A stretch of 64,000 nt of DNA from Streptomyces genisteinicus (GCF_014489615.1 NZ_CP060825.1:1233001-1297000); one strand, 5' to 3'. Shown: positions 52,199-60,947, counted from the first letter of the stretch. Made by a program: numbers and translations. The notes: generated from the sequence alone by a model not told the origin.

Positions 52199-53191
52199 AT
52201 GCTGGCCGTGATCGTGGACTGCGCCATCTACCGGGACGGACGCCGCACCGAGGGCCCGTCGGACTTCTCCGATGCCCTGGGGGAGGCCCGGGCCTCGGGC
52301 GACTCGTTCCTCTGGATCGGGCTGCACGAGCCGACCGAGGACGAGTTCGCGCACGTCTCGGAGGAGTTCGGGCTGCACCCCCTCGCGGTCGAGGACGCCC
52401 TGAAGGCGCACCAGCGGCCCAAGCTGGAGGTCTACGACGACTCGCTCTTCGTGGTGCTCAAGCCGGTGGCCTACGAACCCCGCAGCGACACGGTCACGGC
52501 CGGCGAACTGATGGTCTTCATAGGGGACTCGTTCGTCGTGACCGTCCGCCACGGCGTGGGGGCCCCGCTGCACGACGTGCGCCAGCGCCTGGAGGCGGAA
52601 CCCGCGGTGCTGCGCCACGGCCCGACGTCCGTGCTGTACGCGATCAGCGACGCCGTGGTCGACCACTACATCGAGGTCGCCGCCGAACTCCAGGTGGACC
52701 TGGAGGAGCTGGAGACGGAGGTCTTCGAGCCGGGGGCGCGGGACACCAGGAACATGGCAGCGCGGATCTACACCTTCAAGCGCCAGGTGCTGGAGTTCCG
52801 CCGGGCGGCCGGTCCGCTGGCGGGCCCGATGGCCCGCCTCACCGGGACCGGCGTGCCCTTCGTGCACGAGCACTCGCAGCCGTTCTTCCGGGACGTGAGC
52901 GACCATCTGACCCGGGCGAACGAGCAGGTGGAGGGCCTGGACCGGCTGGTCTCCGACATCCTCGCCGCCCATCTCGCCCAGACCGGCGTGCGGCAGAACG
53001 ACGACATGCGCAAGATCTCCGCCTGGGCGGCGATGGCGGCCGTGCCGACCATGGTCGCGGGCGTGTACGGGATGAACTTCGAGCACATGCCGGAGCTGCG
53101 GTGGGCGTGGGCCTATCCGGCGGTGGTGCTGCTGATGGCCGGTGCCGTGGTCGGGCTGTACCGGCTGTTCAAGCACCGCGGCTGGCTCTGA
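52199..53191 (+). CDS. corA: CorA-family magnesium/cobalt transporter
   Basis: 330 aa pentameric channel. A large cytosolic domain (about 1-265) is followed by two C-terminal membrane helices; the pore signature YGMNFEHMPEL sits between them near residue 290. RQNDDMRKISAWAAMAAVPTMVAG is the first helix. ATG 52199 sits close to an AGGGA; GTG 52208 is an alternative start with wider spacing. Divergent from the phosphomutase-like gene. Confidence 0.93.
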   Translation: MLAVIVDCAIYRDGRRTEGPSDFSDALGEARASGDSFLWIGLHEPTEDEFAHVSEEFGLHPLAVEDALKAHQRPKLEVYDDSLFVVLKPVAYEPRSDTVTAGELMVFIGDSFVVTVRHGVGAPLHDVRQRLEAEPAVLRHGPTSVLYAISDAVVDHYIEVAAELQVDLEELETEVFEPGARDTRNMAARIYTFKRQVLEFRRAAGPLAGPMARLTGTGVPFVHEHSQPFFRDVSDHLTRANEQVEGLDRLVSDILAAHLAQTGVRQNDDMRKISAWAAMAAVPTMVAGVYGMNFEHMPELRWAWAYPAVVLLMAGAVVGLYRLFKHRGWL

Positions 53192-53232
53192 GCACGGCCG
53201 CGGTGCCCGGGGACGGGCACCGCGGCCGTGCT
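53191..53232. terminator. Bidirectional hairpin terminator after corA
   Basis: Perfect 18-bp stem (53191-53208 with 53215-53232), 6-nt loop, directly overlapping the corA stop, between convergent genes. Confidence 0.85.
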
Positions 53233-53257
53233 CGGAACGCCGGCGCGCAGGCGGGGG

Positions 53258-54052
53258 TCAGAGCGCGGGCGCGGGGGTGGGCGGTCCGTCGAGCGCGCCG
53301 CGGCGCTCGGGCATGGTCAGCGAGACCATCCGGTGCCAGCCGCCGAACCGCTCGTACGCGTACATCGCGTGGATGCCCGCGGCGAGCACGGCGGACTTGG
53401 CCCTGGGCCAGTGCAGCAGGCGTCCCATGTGGCTCATCACGGCGAGGCTGACGTCGCGGTAGACCTTGATCTCGGCGAGGGCGCTCTCGCGCAGCACCCG
53501 CTGGATGGTGCGGCCGTGCCCCTCGGCGGCGAGCCGGAGCAGCTCCTCGTGGCAGTACGCGAGGTGGTTGTCCTCGTCGCCGGAGATCTGCCGGATCGCG
53601 TTGCCGACCTCGGGGTGATCGCCGAAGTAGGTGACCAGCATCTCCATCTGGTCGGCGGCCCGCTGCTCGGTGACCCGGCTGTGCGACAGGTAGACGACGA
53701 TGTCCTCCTCGGTGAGGGGCACGTCGCCGCGCAGCTTGTCGTGCGCGAGGCCGATGCCCTCGCGTTCGAGCAGCATCGTGTAGTCGGTCTCCGGCGGGAC
53801 CGGGACGGGGTCGAGGTGCCGCTTGCGCAGCAGGCCGTTGAAGATCCGCCCGTGCTTGTCCTCGTCGGCGCCGTGCCGGGTGATCCTGGGGGCGAGATCT
53901 CGCATGCCCTCGGGAACGAGGGCGGCGATGCGGGCGTTCTCCCAGCCGCCCTGTGCCTCGCCGCTGGCCGCGATGGAGCAGAACAGCTGATAGCTGTCGT
54001 CGCTGTCGATGATCTCCTGGAACAGGCTGCGTGCCGAGAGCATGTCTGCCAC
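53258..54052 (-). CDS. Ferritin-like di-iron domain protein
   Basis: 264 aa all-helical protein. Two ExxH-type motifs, ADEDKHGRIF near 62-71 and GDEDNHLAYCHEE near 155-167, with glutamates in the preceding helices (SGEAQGGWEN, TEQRAADQMEM), form a ferritin-like four-helix di-iron site. An oxidative or hydroxylase role is possible; the substrate is unknown. The C-terminus is Pro-rich. ATG 54052 follows a GGAGGTGGC ribosome site. Confidence 0.82.
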   Translation of the reverse strand: MADMLSARSLFQEIIDSDDSYQLFCSIAASGEAQGGWENARIAALVPEGMRDLAPRITRHGADEDKHGRIFNGLLRKRHLDPVPVPPETDYTMLLEREGIGLAHDKLRGDVPLTEEDIVVYLSHSRVTEQRAADQMEMLVTYFGDHPEVGNAIRQISGDEDNHLAYCHEELLRLAAEGHGRTIQRVLRESALAEIKVYRDVSLAVMSHMGRLLHWPRAKSAVLAAGIHAMYAYERFGGWHRMVSLTMPERRGALDGPPTPAPAL

Positions 54053-54256
54053 CTCCTACAAGGCGTTCCGCCGCCCACCAGTCCAATGCGGGACGCCCGG
54101 CGGGGCAACACGGGAGGGCGAACGGCTCACCCGAACGGGGGATGCGTCCGGTGGCGGCCGGGCAGTAACCGACCGGCGCGTCACGCGTTGTACCCGGTGA
54201 CGGCCGTGGCGGGGAAGACCCCCGAGCCCCCACCACGGCCGCAGAGCTCGACAGGC

Positions 54257-54300
54257 AGGGACGACCGGCCGCCGGATCTCTCCGGCGGTCGGTCGTCCCT
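54257..54300 (-). terminator. Hairpin terminator after the F420-type oxidoreductase gene
   Basis: 20-bp arms (54257-54276 and 54281-54300) with one mismatch and a TCTC loop, 35 bp after the stop. The rest of the 282-bp gap up to the ferritin-like start shows no gene. Confidence 0.75.
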
Positions 54301-54334
54301 GAGTCGTCCCTGCTTCATTCCCACGGCGCGCTCG

Positions 54335-55384
54335 TCAGGCGAGGCCCGCGAGCTCCATCGCCTCGGTGCCGGCGCGCAGGGCCGCGAGGCGCTCGTCGAG
54401 GGTGAAGCCGGCCGGGGCGAGGGTGAGGGTCGTGACCCCGGCGTTCGCGTACGCCGTCATCCGGTCGGCGATGCGGGCCACCGGCCCGAGCAGCGCCGTC
54501 TGGTCGATCAGCTGGTGCGGGACGGCCGCGGCGGCGCCCGCCTTGTCGCCGGCCAGGTACTTGTCCTGGATCTCGGCGGCCTCCTTCTCGTAGCCCATGC
54601 GCTGGGCGAGCTGGTTGTAGAAGTTCTGCTTGCGGCTGCCCATGCCGCCCACGTAGAGCGCGGTGTAGGGGCGGAACATGTCGGCGAGCCCCGCGACGTC
54701 GTCGCCGACGGCCAGCGGCAGGGTCGGACACACGTCGAAGCCGTCCATCGTGAGGCCCGCCTTCTCGCGGCCCGCGCGGATGTGCCGGATCGCGGTCTCC
54801 TCCAGGTGGTCGGCGGAGGGGAAGATCAGCAGGGCGCCGTCGGCGATCTCACCGGTCTGTTCGAGGTTCTTCGGCCCGATGGCCGCGATGTAGAGGGGGA
54901 TGTGCTCGCGCTGCGGGTGCACGGTGAGCTTGATCGGCTTGCCGGGGCCGTCCGGCAGCGGCAGCGTCCAGTGCTCGCCCTCGTAGGACAGGCGCTCGCG
55001 GGTCATCGCCTTGCGGACGATCTCCACGTACTCGCGGGTGCGGGCGAGCGGCTTGTCGAACTTGACGCCGTACCAGCCCTCGGAGACCTGGGGGCCGGAC
55101 ACGCCGAGGCCCAGGCGGAAACGGCCGCCCGACAGCGAGTCCAGGGTGGCCGCCGTCATCGCCGTCATCGCGGGCTGGCGCGCCGGGATCTGGAGGATCG
55201 CGGAGCCGACGTCGATCCGCTCGGTCTGGGCGGCGACCCAGCTGAGCACGGTGGGCGCGTCGGAGCCGTACGCCTCCGCGGCCCAGCACACGTCGTAGCC
55301 GAGCCTGTCCGCCTCCTGCGCGACGGCGAGGTTGTCGCCGTCCATCCCCGCACCCCAGTAACCGAGGTTGATGCCGAGCCGCAT
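54335..55384 (-). CDS. LLM-class F420-dependent oxidoreductase
   Basis: 349 aa TIM-barrel enzyme of the luciferase-like family that uses reduced F420. INLGYWG at the start, LDSLSGGRFRLGLGVSGPQVSEGWYG and PLYIAAIGPKNLEQTGEIADG are typical; a C-terminal helical extension follows. The substrate is unknown. ATG 55384 has GAGGGAG upstream. The palindrome TTACTGATCAGTAA lies 13 bp before the start codon, so a TetR-type repressor probably controls it. Confidence 0.9.
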   Translation of the reverse strand: MRLGINLGYWGAGMDGDNLAVAQEADRLGYDVCWAAEAYGSDAPTVLSWVAAQTERIDVGSAILQIPARQPAMTAMTAATLDSLSGGRFRLGLGVSGPQVSEGWYGVKFDKPLARTREYVEIVRKAMTRERLSYEGEHWTLPLPDGPGKPIKLTVHPQREHIPLYIAAIGPKNLEQTGEIADGALLIFPSADHLEETAIRHIRAGREKAGLTMDGFDVCPTLPLAVGDDVAGLADMFRPYTALYVGGMGSRKQNFYNQLAQRMGYEKEAAEIQDKYLAGDKAGAAAAVPHQLIDQTALLGPVARIADRMTAYANAGVTTLTLAPAGFTLDERLAALRAGTEAMELAGLA

Positions 55385-55396
55385 GAGCGCTCCCTC

Positions 55397-55410
55397 TTAC
55401 TGATCAGTAA
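55397..55410. promoter_or_regulatory. 14-bp palindrome TTACTGATCAGTAA upstream of the F420-type gene
   Basis: Perfect palindrome between the ribosome site and presumed promoter of the oxidoreductase gene, placed to block transcription. The TTACyGATCrGTAA pattern recurs at 36269-36284. No TetR gene is adjacent. Confidence 0.6.
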
Positions 55411-55513
55411 CGTTCCTTTCCGGCGACTCTAGCGCCCGGCGGCCGCGAACGGCAGGGGAAGGTTGTCCACAGGCTCTCTCCGCGTATGCCACCGGCCAGT
55501 AATCTCAGCGCCC

Positions 55514-56497
55514 ATGGAGCAGAGGCATCTCGGCCGTACCGGCCTGCGCGTGTCCCGGATCGGGCTCGGCACCCTCACCTGGGGCCGGGACACCGACGAG
55601 CACGACGCGGCCGAGCAGTTGAAGGCGTTCTGGGAGGCGGGCGGGACACTCGTCGACACCGCCGACGTCTACGCCGGCGGCGAGGCCGAGTACGTGCTGG
55701 GCCGGCTGATGGAGCGCCTGGTGCACCGCCGGGAACTCGTGATCGCGACCAAGGCCGGCAGCGTGCGCGATCCCGACCGGCGGTTCGACGGCTCGCGCGG
55801 GCACCTGCTCGCGGCCCTGGACGCCTCGCTGGCACGGCTCGGGACGGACCACGTCGACCTGTGGCAGGTCCACGCCTTCGACCCGGACACGCCGCTGGAG
55901 GAGACGCTCCAGGCGCTCGACATCGCGGTCACCAGCGGGCGGGCGCGGTACGCGGGCGTGTCGAACTTCTGCGGCTGGCAGCTGGCCAAGGCCGCCACCT
56001 GGCAGCTCGCGGCCGCGGGCACGCGGACCAGGCTGGCGAGCACGCAGATGGAGTACTCCCTGCTCCAGCGGGGCGTCGAGCGCGAGGTGCTGCCCGCGGC
56101 GCTGGACCTCGGGGTGGGGCTGCTGCCGTCCTCCCCGCTGGGGAGGGGTGTGCTGACGGGCAAGTACCGCTCCGGCGTTCCGACGGGGTCACGCGGGGCC
56201 TCGGACCACATGGCGCCGTTCGTCGAGCCGTACCTGGACGAGGACGCGAGCCGGATCGTGGACGCCGTGGCGACGGCTGCGGACGGTCTGGCGTCCACAC
56301 CGCTGGAGGTGGCGCTCGCATGGGTGCGGGACCGGCCCGGCGTGGTGGCCCCGATCGTCGGCGCGCGCAACGCGCAGCAGCTCATGGCCGCGTTGTCGGT
56401 GGAGGCGCTTAGTCTTCCTGACGAGATCCGCCGGGCGCTGGACGATGTCTCGGCGCCCGTGCACCGCTATCCCGACCAGGACTGGAGCACGCTGTGA
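55514..56497 (+). CDS. Aldo/keto reductase
   Basis: 327 aa NADPH-dependent TIM-barrel enzyme. The catalytic tetrad is present: Asp48 and Tyr53 (VDTADVYAGG), Lys80 (VIATKAG) and His120 (WQVHAFD). ARYAGVSNFCGWQLA and the C-terminal AIVGARNAQQL-like segment (APIVGARNAQQLMA) are family marks. Substrate unknown. ATG 55514 starts the domain; a GTG-type leader upstream is not needed. Its stop overlaps the next start by 4 bp (GTGA), coupling it to the RecD2-like gene. Confidence 0.92.
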   Translation: MEQRHLGRTGLRVSRIGLGTLTWGRDTDEHDAAEQLKAFWEAGGTLVDTADVYAGGEAEYVLGRLMERLVHRRELVIATKAGSVRDPDRRFDGSRGHLLAALDASLARLGTDHVDLWQVHAFDPDTPLEETLQALDIAVTSGRARYAGVSNFCGWQLAKAATWQLAAAGTRTRLASTQMEYSLLQRGVEREVLPAALDLGVGLLPSSPLGRGVLTGKYRSGVPTGSRGASDHMAPFVEPYLDEDASRIVDAVATAADGLASTPLEVALAWVRDRPGVVAPIVGARNAQQLMAALSVEALSLPDEIRRALDDVSAPVHRYPDQDWSTL

Positions 56498-58911
56498 CCG
56501 CGCGCACCCCGGGCCCGCAGCCCGGCCCCTCCCCCGAACCGCCCTCCGAGGACGCACAGGCGGCCGCCGCGGCCGCCGAAGGCGGCGGGGGCGGTTCGGC
56601 CCCGGGCGGGGCTCCGGAGGCGGACGCGGAAGGCGGGGCGGCAGCGCCCGGGGGCGGCGCGGAGACCGGGGCGCTCGCGGGCGACGCGGGCGGCCGGGAC
56701 GGGACCGACGGCGGCGGCGAGGGCGACGGCGACACGGCGGCCACCGGACCGGATGCGGACGGTGCCGGCGCGGAGGCCGGTGCCGGCGGGCCGGGCGAGC
56801 CCGGAGCCGCTCGGGCAGGGCAGACCGGCGACGACACGGCGGACGCCGAGCGCGCGGACGACGCGGCGGGTGGGGAAGGGGCCGACGGGGGAGCGGCCGA
56901 CGGGACCGAGCGGGCCGGTGGCGAGGGGGACGCGCAGGCGCCCGCGGTCAGCGAGGCGGAGGCCGAGCTCGCGGCGCAGCGGGAGCTGCGGGCCCGGATC
57001 GAGCAGCGCAGGGCCGAGCGGGGCGGGCCCGTCGCGAGCGGGGCGGGCCTCAGCGGGAAGGCCGCGGACCTGCTGGCGGCCGTGCGGGCCGTCGAGGGCG
57101 GCGCGAAGGCGGCCGCGTACTACGACGAGGCACCGGCCGTGCCCCGCCGGCCGGACCCGGCCCCCGCGCCCGCCCCGGTGCGGACCGCGGCGGCCCCCGC
57201 TCCCGTCCGGGAAGCGGCGCCGGAGACGCTGGACGCGGTACGGGCGGTGCTCGGGCGGGGCGGCGCCCCGCAGACGCTGGCGGGACCCGTCGTCGAGGCG
57301 CTCGGGGAGGGGGCCGGGGACCGGCTCGCCGAGGACCCGTGGCAGCTCCTCCTGGTGTCCGGGGTGCGGCCCGAGCAGGCGGACGGGTTCGCGCGGGCGG
57401 TGCTCGGGCCGGAGTGCCGGCCCGACGACGAGCGGCGGGCGGCGGCACTGGTGGGCTGGGTGCTGGAGCAGGCCGCGCTCAGGGGCCACACCGCGCAGCA
57501 CGCCTCCGAGGTGCGCGCGGCGCTGGCCGCACGGCAGGTGCCCGACCCGGACACGGCGGTGCAGCAGGCCGTCGAGGCGGGTGTCGCCCTCGTCTTCCAG
57601 GAGGGCCTGGACGATGCCGCGGAAGGCGCGGAACCCGGGGCGGACGCGGAGCCCGGGGAGGGCGCCGGGGAGGAGTCCGGCCCGGTGACGGTGCTGCTGG
57701 GGCTCGACCGGTACGCGATGGCCGAGGAGAGCCTCGCGGACGGTCTGGCGCGGCTGATCCGGACCTGCGCGGCCGTCGAGTGGGAGGGCGCCGAGCTGGT
57801 GCGGGCGGCCGGCGGCCACGGCGTCGTGGTGCACACCGGCGGCGAGGCGGCACGGGCCGAGCCGGTGGCCCTGGCGGCCGGCGCCCGGGAGCGCGGTCTG
57901 CGCGCCCTCGTGGCCGTGCACGGCGGGGACGCGGTGCGCAGGCTCGGTCCGGAGGCGGGCGCCGTCACGGTCGCGGCGCTGCTGGACGGCTCGGCGGGCG
58001 TGGCCCGGGACGAGGACGGGGCCTTCGCCCTGGACCTGCTCGTGGTGCTGGACGCGCCGCAGCTCGACGTGGAGACGGCGGCCGTGCTGGTGGAGTCGAT
58101 GCCGGACGGCGGACGGCTGGTGCTGGGCGGCGATCCGGGAGTGCTGCCGTCCGCGGGTGCCGGACAGGTCCTCGGGGACCTGATCGCGGCCCGGGTGTGC
58201 CCGCGGGTCGCCTCCCGGACGCCGGACCCGGGTCCGCTGGGCGAGCTGGTGTCCGGGATCGGCGTCGGGGAACTGAACCAGGTCGACGCGCCCGGCAGGG
58301 AGATCGTGATCGTGCCGGTGCGGGACGCCGGGGAGGCGGTGCACCGCACGGTCCAGCTCGTCGCGGACTCGGTGCCCCGGGCCATCGGCGTACCGGCCGG
58401 GCAGACGCAGGTGATCACCGTGGGCCACGGCGGCTCCGCGGGCACCCGGGCGCTCAACACGGCGCTGAAGCAACGGCTCAACCCCGGTCCCGGCCGCTTC
58501 GGCGGCTTCGATCCGGGCGACCGGGTCGCCTGGGCGCAGGGGCCGGGCCGGACGGTGGCGGGCACCGTGGTGTCGGCGGACGCCGACGGCCTGCACCTGG
58601 ACTGCGACGGGACGCGGGCGCTGGTCCCCCGGGCGCGGGTGGAGTCGGCGGTCCGGCACGGCTGGGCGATGACGGCCCATCAGGCCGCCGGGACGCGCTG
58701 GCCCGCCGTGGTCGTGGTGCTGCCGGGCGACGCGGCGGAGGGGTTGAGCAGGCCCTGGGTGTACACGGCGTTCGGCCGGGGCGAGCGGCACGTCTCGGTG
58801 GTCCACGGGGTGGACCAGGCCCTCGCCCGTGCCGTGGCCTCGGTGCCGGGCGAGCCGCGCACCACCAGGCTGCGCGGACTGCTGGAAGGGCTGCCGGCCA
58901 CCTCGGAGTGA
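56494..58911 (+). CDS. RecD2-derived helix-hairpin-helix protein lacking ATPase motifs
   Basis: 805 aa. Residues 1-150 are Gly/Ala/Asp-rich and disordered. A helix-hairpin-helix region as in RecD2 lies at about 245-370. The helicase core is recognisable but dead: the P-loop place reads VVHTGGEAARAEP (near 447) without Gly-Lys-Thr, and the Walker B place reads LLVVLDAPQLD (near 515) without Asp-Glu. GGDPGVLPSAGAGQVL (near 543) matches motif III minus its Gln, and the UvrD_C_2-like end keeps WAMTAHQAAGTRWPAVVVV and VYTAFGRGERHVSVV (near 724-772). Probably binds DNA without unwinding. Start overlaps the reductase gene. Confidence 0.82.
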   Translation: MTARTPGPQPGPSPEPPSEDAQAAAAAAEGGGGGSAPGGAPEADAEGGAAAPGGGAETGALAGDAGGRDGTDGGGEGDGDTAATGPDADGAGAEAGAGGPGEPGAARAGQTGDDTADAERADDAAGGEGADGGAADGTERAGGEGDAQAPAVSEAEAELAAQRELRARIEQRRAERGGPVASGAGLSGKAADLLAAVRAVEGGAKAAAYYDEAPAVPRRPDPAPAPAPVRTAAAPAPVREAAPETLDAVRAVLGRGGAPQTLAGPVVEALGEGAGDRLAEDPWQLLLVSGVRPEQADGFARAVLGPECRPDDERRAAALVGWVLEQAALRGHTAQHASEVRAALAARQVPDPDTAVQQAVEAGVALVFQEGLDDAAEGAEPGADAEPGEGAGEESGPVTVLLGLDRYAMAEESLADGLARLIRTCAAVEWEGAELVRAAGGHGVVVHTGGEAARAEPVALAAGARERGLRALVAVHGGDAVRRLGPEAGAVTVAALLDGSAGVARDEDGAFALDLLVVLDAPQLDVETAAVLVESMPDGGRLVLGGDPGVLPSAGAGQVLGDLIAARVCPRVASRTPDPGPLGELVSGIGVGELNQVDAPGREIVIVPVRDAGEAVHRTVQLVADSVPRAIGVPAGQTQVITVGHGGSAGTRALNTALKQRLNPGPGRFGGFDPGDRVAWAQGPGRTVAGTVVSADADGLHLDCDGTRALVPRARVESAVRHGWAMTAHQAAGTRWPAVVVVLPGDAAEGLSRPWVYTAFGRGERHVSVVHGVDQALARAVASVPGEPRTTRLRGLLEGLPATSE

Positions 58912-59003
58912 CCGCGCGGCCCGGCTCCCGGGACGGGTCGGCCCCGGGGCCGGCACGACGCCGTCCCGGGGCCCGGTCCCGTCGCCGCGGTGCGGCGGTG
59001 CCG

Positions 59004-59032
59004 CCCCCTCGCCGTCACTCCCGGCGAGGGGG
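59004..59032. terminator. Hairpin terminator between convergent genes
   Basis: Perfect 11-bp stem CCCCCTCGCCG / CGGCGAGGGGG with a 7-nt loop. Confidence 0.7.
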
Positions 59033-59045
59033 GCTCACGCTCCGG

Positions 59046-59705
59046 TCAGTCGTCGAGTTCGCCGCCGTCCTCGAAGTCTCCGAGATCGTCCTCGTCGAAG
59101 ACGGAGCTGACGTCGAACCGGCAGACCACGCGCTGGGGATCGGCCTGGTCGAACGGGGTGCTCAGCCACTCCCCCGGCTCGGGCAGCTCGTCGGCGGCGG
59201 CCACCCAGAGCGTCGAATCGCCCTCCTCCAGGCCGAACTCCTTGTGCCGGGAGGCGATTTCGTCCGGTTCGAACTCCCCGAACAGCACGCCGAGCGCCGC
59301 GTGGACGCTGGCGCCCACCACCGGCGCACTCCCCGGGCGCTCCAGCGCGCCCCGTTCGAGGTCGGCGATGCGCTGGGTCTGGGCGAGCAGCCGTTGCGGC
59401 TCGACCACCGCGTAGTCGCGCCGGATCAGCACGCTCAGCGCGTTCGGCTCCTCGGGGCCCGCGTAGGGCGGCAGGGAGTCGTCGGCACCCGGAATCTCGA
59501 AGGGTGTCACCTCGTCGTAGGCGTCGTAGAGCCTCTCGTCATAGGCCTCGGCCGCCGTCGCGAGGGCGTTGAAGGCCTCGTAGACGGCCGGGTCGTCCTC
59601 GCCCGAGCGGTTCTCGACCGCCTCGAGGTGACGGTCCAAAGCGGCTTTGACCGCCTCGGCGGCGGCACGTACCTCGGCAGCGGTGGGCTGCGCAGCATCA
59701 GACAT
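59046..59705 (-). CDS. Hypothetical acidic protein
   Basis: 219 aa, strongly acidic, no signal or membrane segment. N-terminal helix-rich part (AEVRAAAEAVKAALDRHLEAVENRSGEDDPAVYEAFNALA) and a middle RRDYAVVEPQRLLAQTQRIADLERG. The tail FDVSSVFDEDDLGDFEDGGELDD is a run of Asp/Glu. I do not recognise a family; it looks like a conserved Streptomyces protein. ATG 59705 is chosen because the upstream extension to 59816 is Arg/Pro-rich. Divergent from the DUF5703 gene, 47 bp apart. Confidence 0.72.
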   Translation of the reverse strand: MSDAAQPTAAEVRAAAEAVKAALDRHLEAVENRSGEDDPAVYEAFNALATAAEAYDERLYDAYDEVTPFEIPGADDSLPPYAGPEEPNALSVLIRRDYAVVEPQRLLAQTQRIADLERGALERPGSAPVVGASVHAALGVLFGEFEPDEIASRHKEFGLEEGDSTLWVAAADELPEPGEWLSTPFDQADPQRVVCRFDVSSVFDEDDLGDFEDGGELDD

Positions 59706-59752
59706 AGTGCAGACGCTATCCGTACCGGGCGGGTGCCCGCACAATAGATGCG

Positions 59753-59941
59753 ATGCCGGAATACGAATTCGTCGACGTGTACGTGCCACGCGGGGTCTCC
59801 CGCAGGGAGGCGACACGACTGCTGACCGACCACGCCGAGTACGGACACTGGGAGTTGGACCGACTGACGCTGCACCGGGACGGAAGCCGCCGGGTGCGCC
59901 TGCGCCGGCGGATCATCCGCCAGGTACGCGCCACCTGGTGA
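59753..59941 (+). CDS. DUF5703-family small protein
   Basis: 62 aa basic protein, MPEYEFVDVYVPRGVSRREATRLLTDHAEYGHWELDRLTLHRDG and an Arg-rich end, the pattern of DUF5703. Function unknown; the C-terminal RRVRLRRRIIRQVR could bind nucleic acid. A -10-like CACAAT at 59740-59745 places the transcription start at or next to the ATG, so the message may be leaderless; no ribosome site is visible. Confidence 0.8.
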   Translation: MPEYEFVDVYVPRGVSRREATRLLTDHAEYGHWELDRLTLHRDGSRRVRLRRRIIRQVRATW

Positions 59942-59949
59942 CCGCGGAC

Positions 59950-59991
59950 CGCCGGGGTGCGGGCCCTCGGACGAGGGCCCGCACCCCGGCG
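59950..59991. terminator. Bidirectional hairpin terminator
   Basis: Perfect 18-bp stem (59950-59967 with 59974-59991), extendable to 20 bp, between the convergent DUF5703 and chaplin genes. Confidence 0.85.
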
Positions 59992-60023
59992 TACGCACGC
60001 CTCCGAGGGGTGTGCGCCGGTGC

Positions 60024-60794
60024 CTACGCGGCTGCGCGGGAGCGGCGGTAGAGGACCGCGCCGGCCAGCAGCAGGCCCGCGCCCGCCGGGGCGAGGATGT
60101 CGAGCGCGCCCATACCGGTCTCCGCGAGCTGCTCGTCGCCCTTGGGCGGCGTGAGCGTCTGCGCACCGGGGGTGTTCGGCTCCTGCGAGGGACGCGGGGT
60201 GTGCGGCGTCTCGGGAGTCTGCGGCTGCTCAGGGGTCTCCGGGGTCTCCGGGGTCCGGGGGACCTCGGGGGCGTTGGCGCAGTCGTTGCCGAACGACGGG
60301 TTGAGCAGCCCGCCGATGGTGATGCTGTTGCCGCAGGCGTTGACCGGCACGTCGATCGGCGCCTGCACGTTGTTGCCGGAGCCGACGCCGGGTGAGTTGC
60401 TGGTGCCGCCCCCGGCGTGCGCGCCGCCGCCGCTGTGGCTGCCGCCCCCCTGGGAGCCACCGCCGTGGCTGCCGCCGCCGGCCTGCGAACCACCGCCGTG
60501 GCTGCCGCCGCCCTGCGAGCCGCCGCCGGCCTGTGAACCTCCGCCGGACCCGGACACATTGGCGCACGAGTTGCCCATGGCCGGGTTGAGGAGCCCCACG
60601 ACGTCCACGGTGTTGCCGCAGGCGTTCACGGGGACGTGGACGGGAGCCTGGACCGAGTTGCCGGAGAGTACGCCCGGTGAGTTCGACGCCCCGCCCGCGG
60701 CCACCGAGTCCGCCTGCGCGTACCCCCCGCCGAGCGCGATGACCCCGCCCGCCGCCGCAACGGAGATCAGGCCCTTCCGTGTGACCTGTCGCAT
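60024..60794 (-). CDS. chpC: Long chaplin with sortase anchor (ChpC-like)
   Basis: 256 aa cell-wall-anchored hydrophobic surface protein needed for aerial growth. Signal peptide to about residue 28 (YAQA/DS). Two chaplin domains, each with a Cys pair, lie at about 38-80 (C59, C77) and 132-174 (C154, C172). They are joined by a GGGSQ/GGGSH repeat linker (about 83-130). A Thr-Pro-Glu wall-spanning repeat (178-215) leads to the sortase signal LAETG (223-227), a hydrophobic helix and RRSRAAA. It lies next to a short chaplin, as chpC and chpH do in S. coelicolor. Confidence 0.93.
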   Translation of the reverse strand: MRQVTRKGLISVAAAGGVIALGGGYAQADSVAAGGASNSPGVLSGNSVQAPVHVPVNACGNTVDVVGLLNPAMGNSCANVSGSGGGSQAGGGSQGGGSHGGGSQAGGGSHGGGSQGGGSHSGGGAHAGGGTSNSPGVGSGNNVQAPIDVPVNACGNSITIGGLLNPSFGNDCANAPEVPRTPETPETPEQPQTPETPHTPRPSQEPNTPGAQTLTPPKGDEQLAETGMGALDILAPAGAGLLLAGAVLYRRSRAAA

Positions 60795-60856
60795 GTGTGA
60801 TGCCCTGCCTTCCAGCTGTCTTGTTGCCCCGGCCCACTGCCCGGGGAAAGGAAGAA

Positions 60857-60901
60857 CCGGGCGGCCCCGGAGTGCATGGCACGCACTCCGGAACCGCCCG
60901 G
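60857..60901 (-). terminator. Hairpin terminator after chpH
   Basis: 19-bp arms (60857-60875 and 60883-60901) with two mismatches and a 7-nt loop, in the 153-bp gap between the short chaplin stop and the long chaplin start. Confidence 0.6.
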
Positions 60902-60947
60902 ATTCGGACCCGGCCCCTGGGGGCCGGATCACCACGTCACATGAACG

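Noticed and set aside
60395..60545. CRISPR-like short regular repeats
   Set aside because: The periodicity encodes the GGGSQ/GGGSH linker of the long chaplin in frame. There is no constant repeat and spacer structure and no cas genes nearby.
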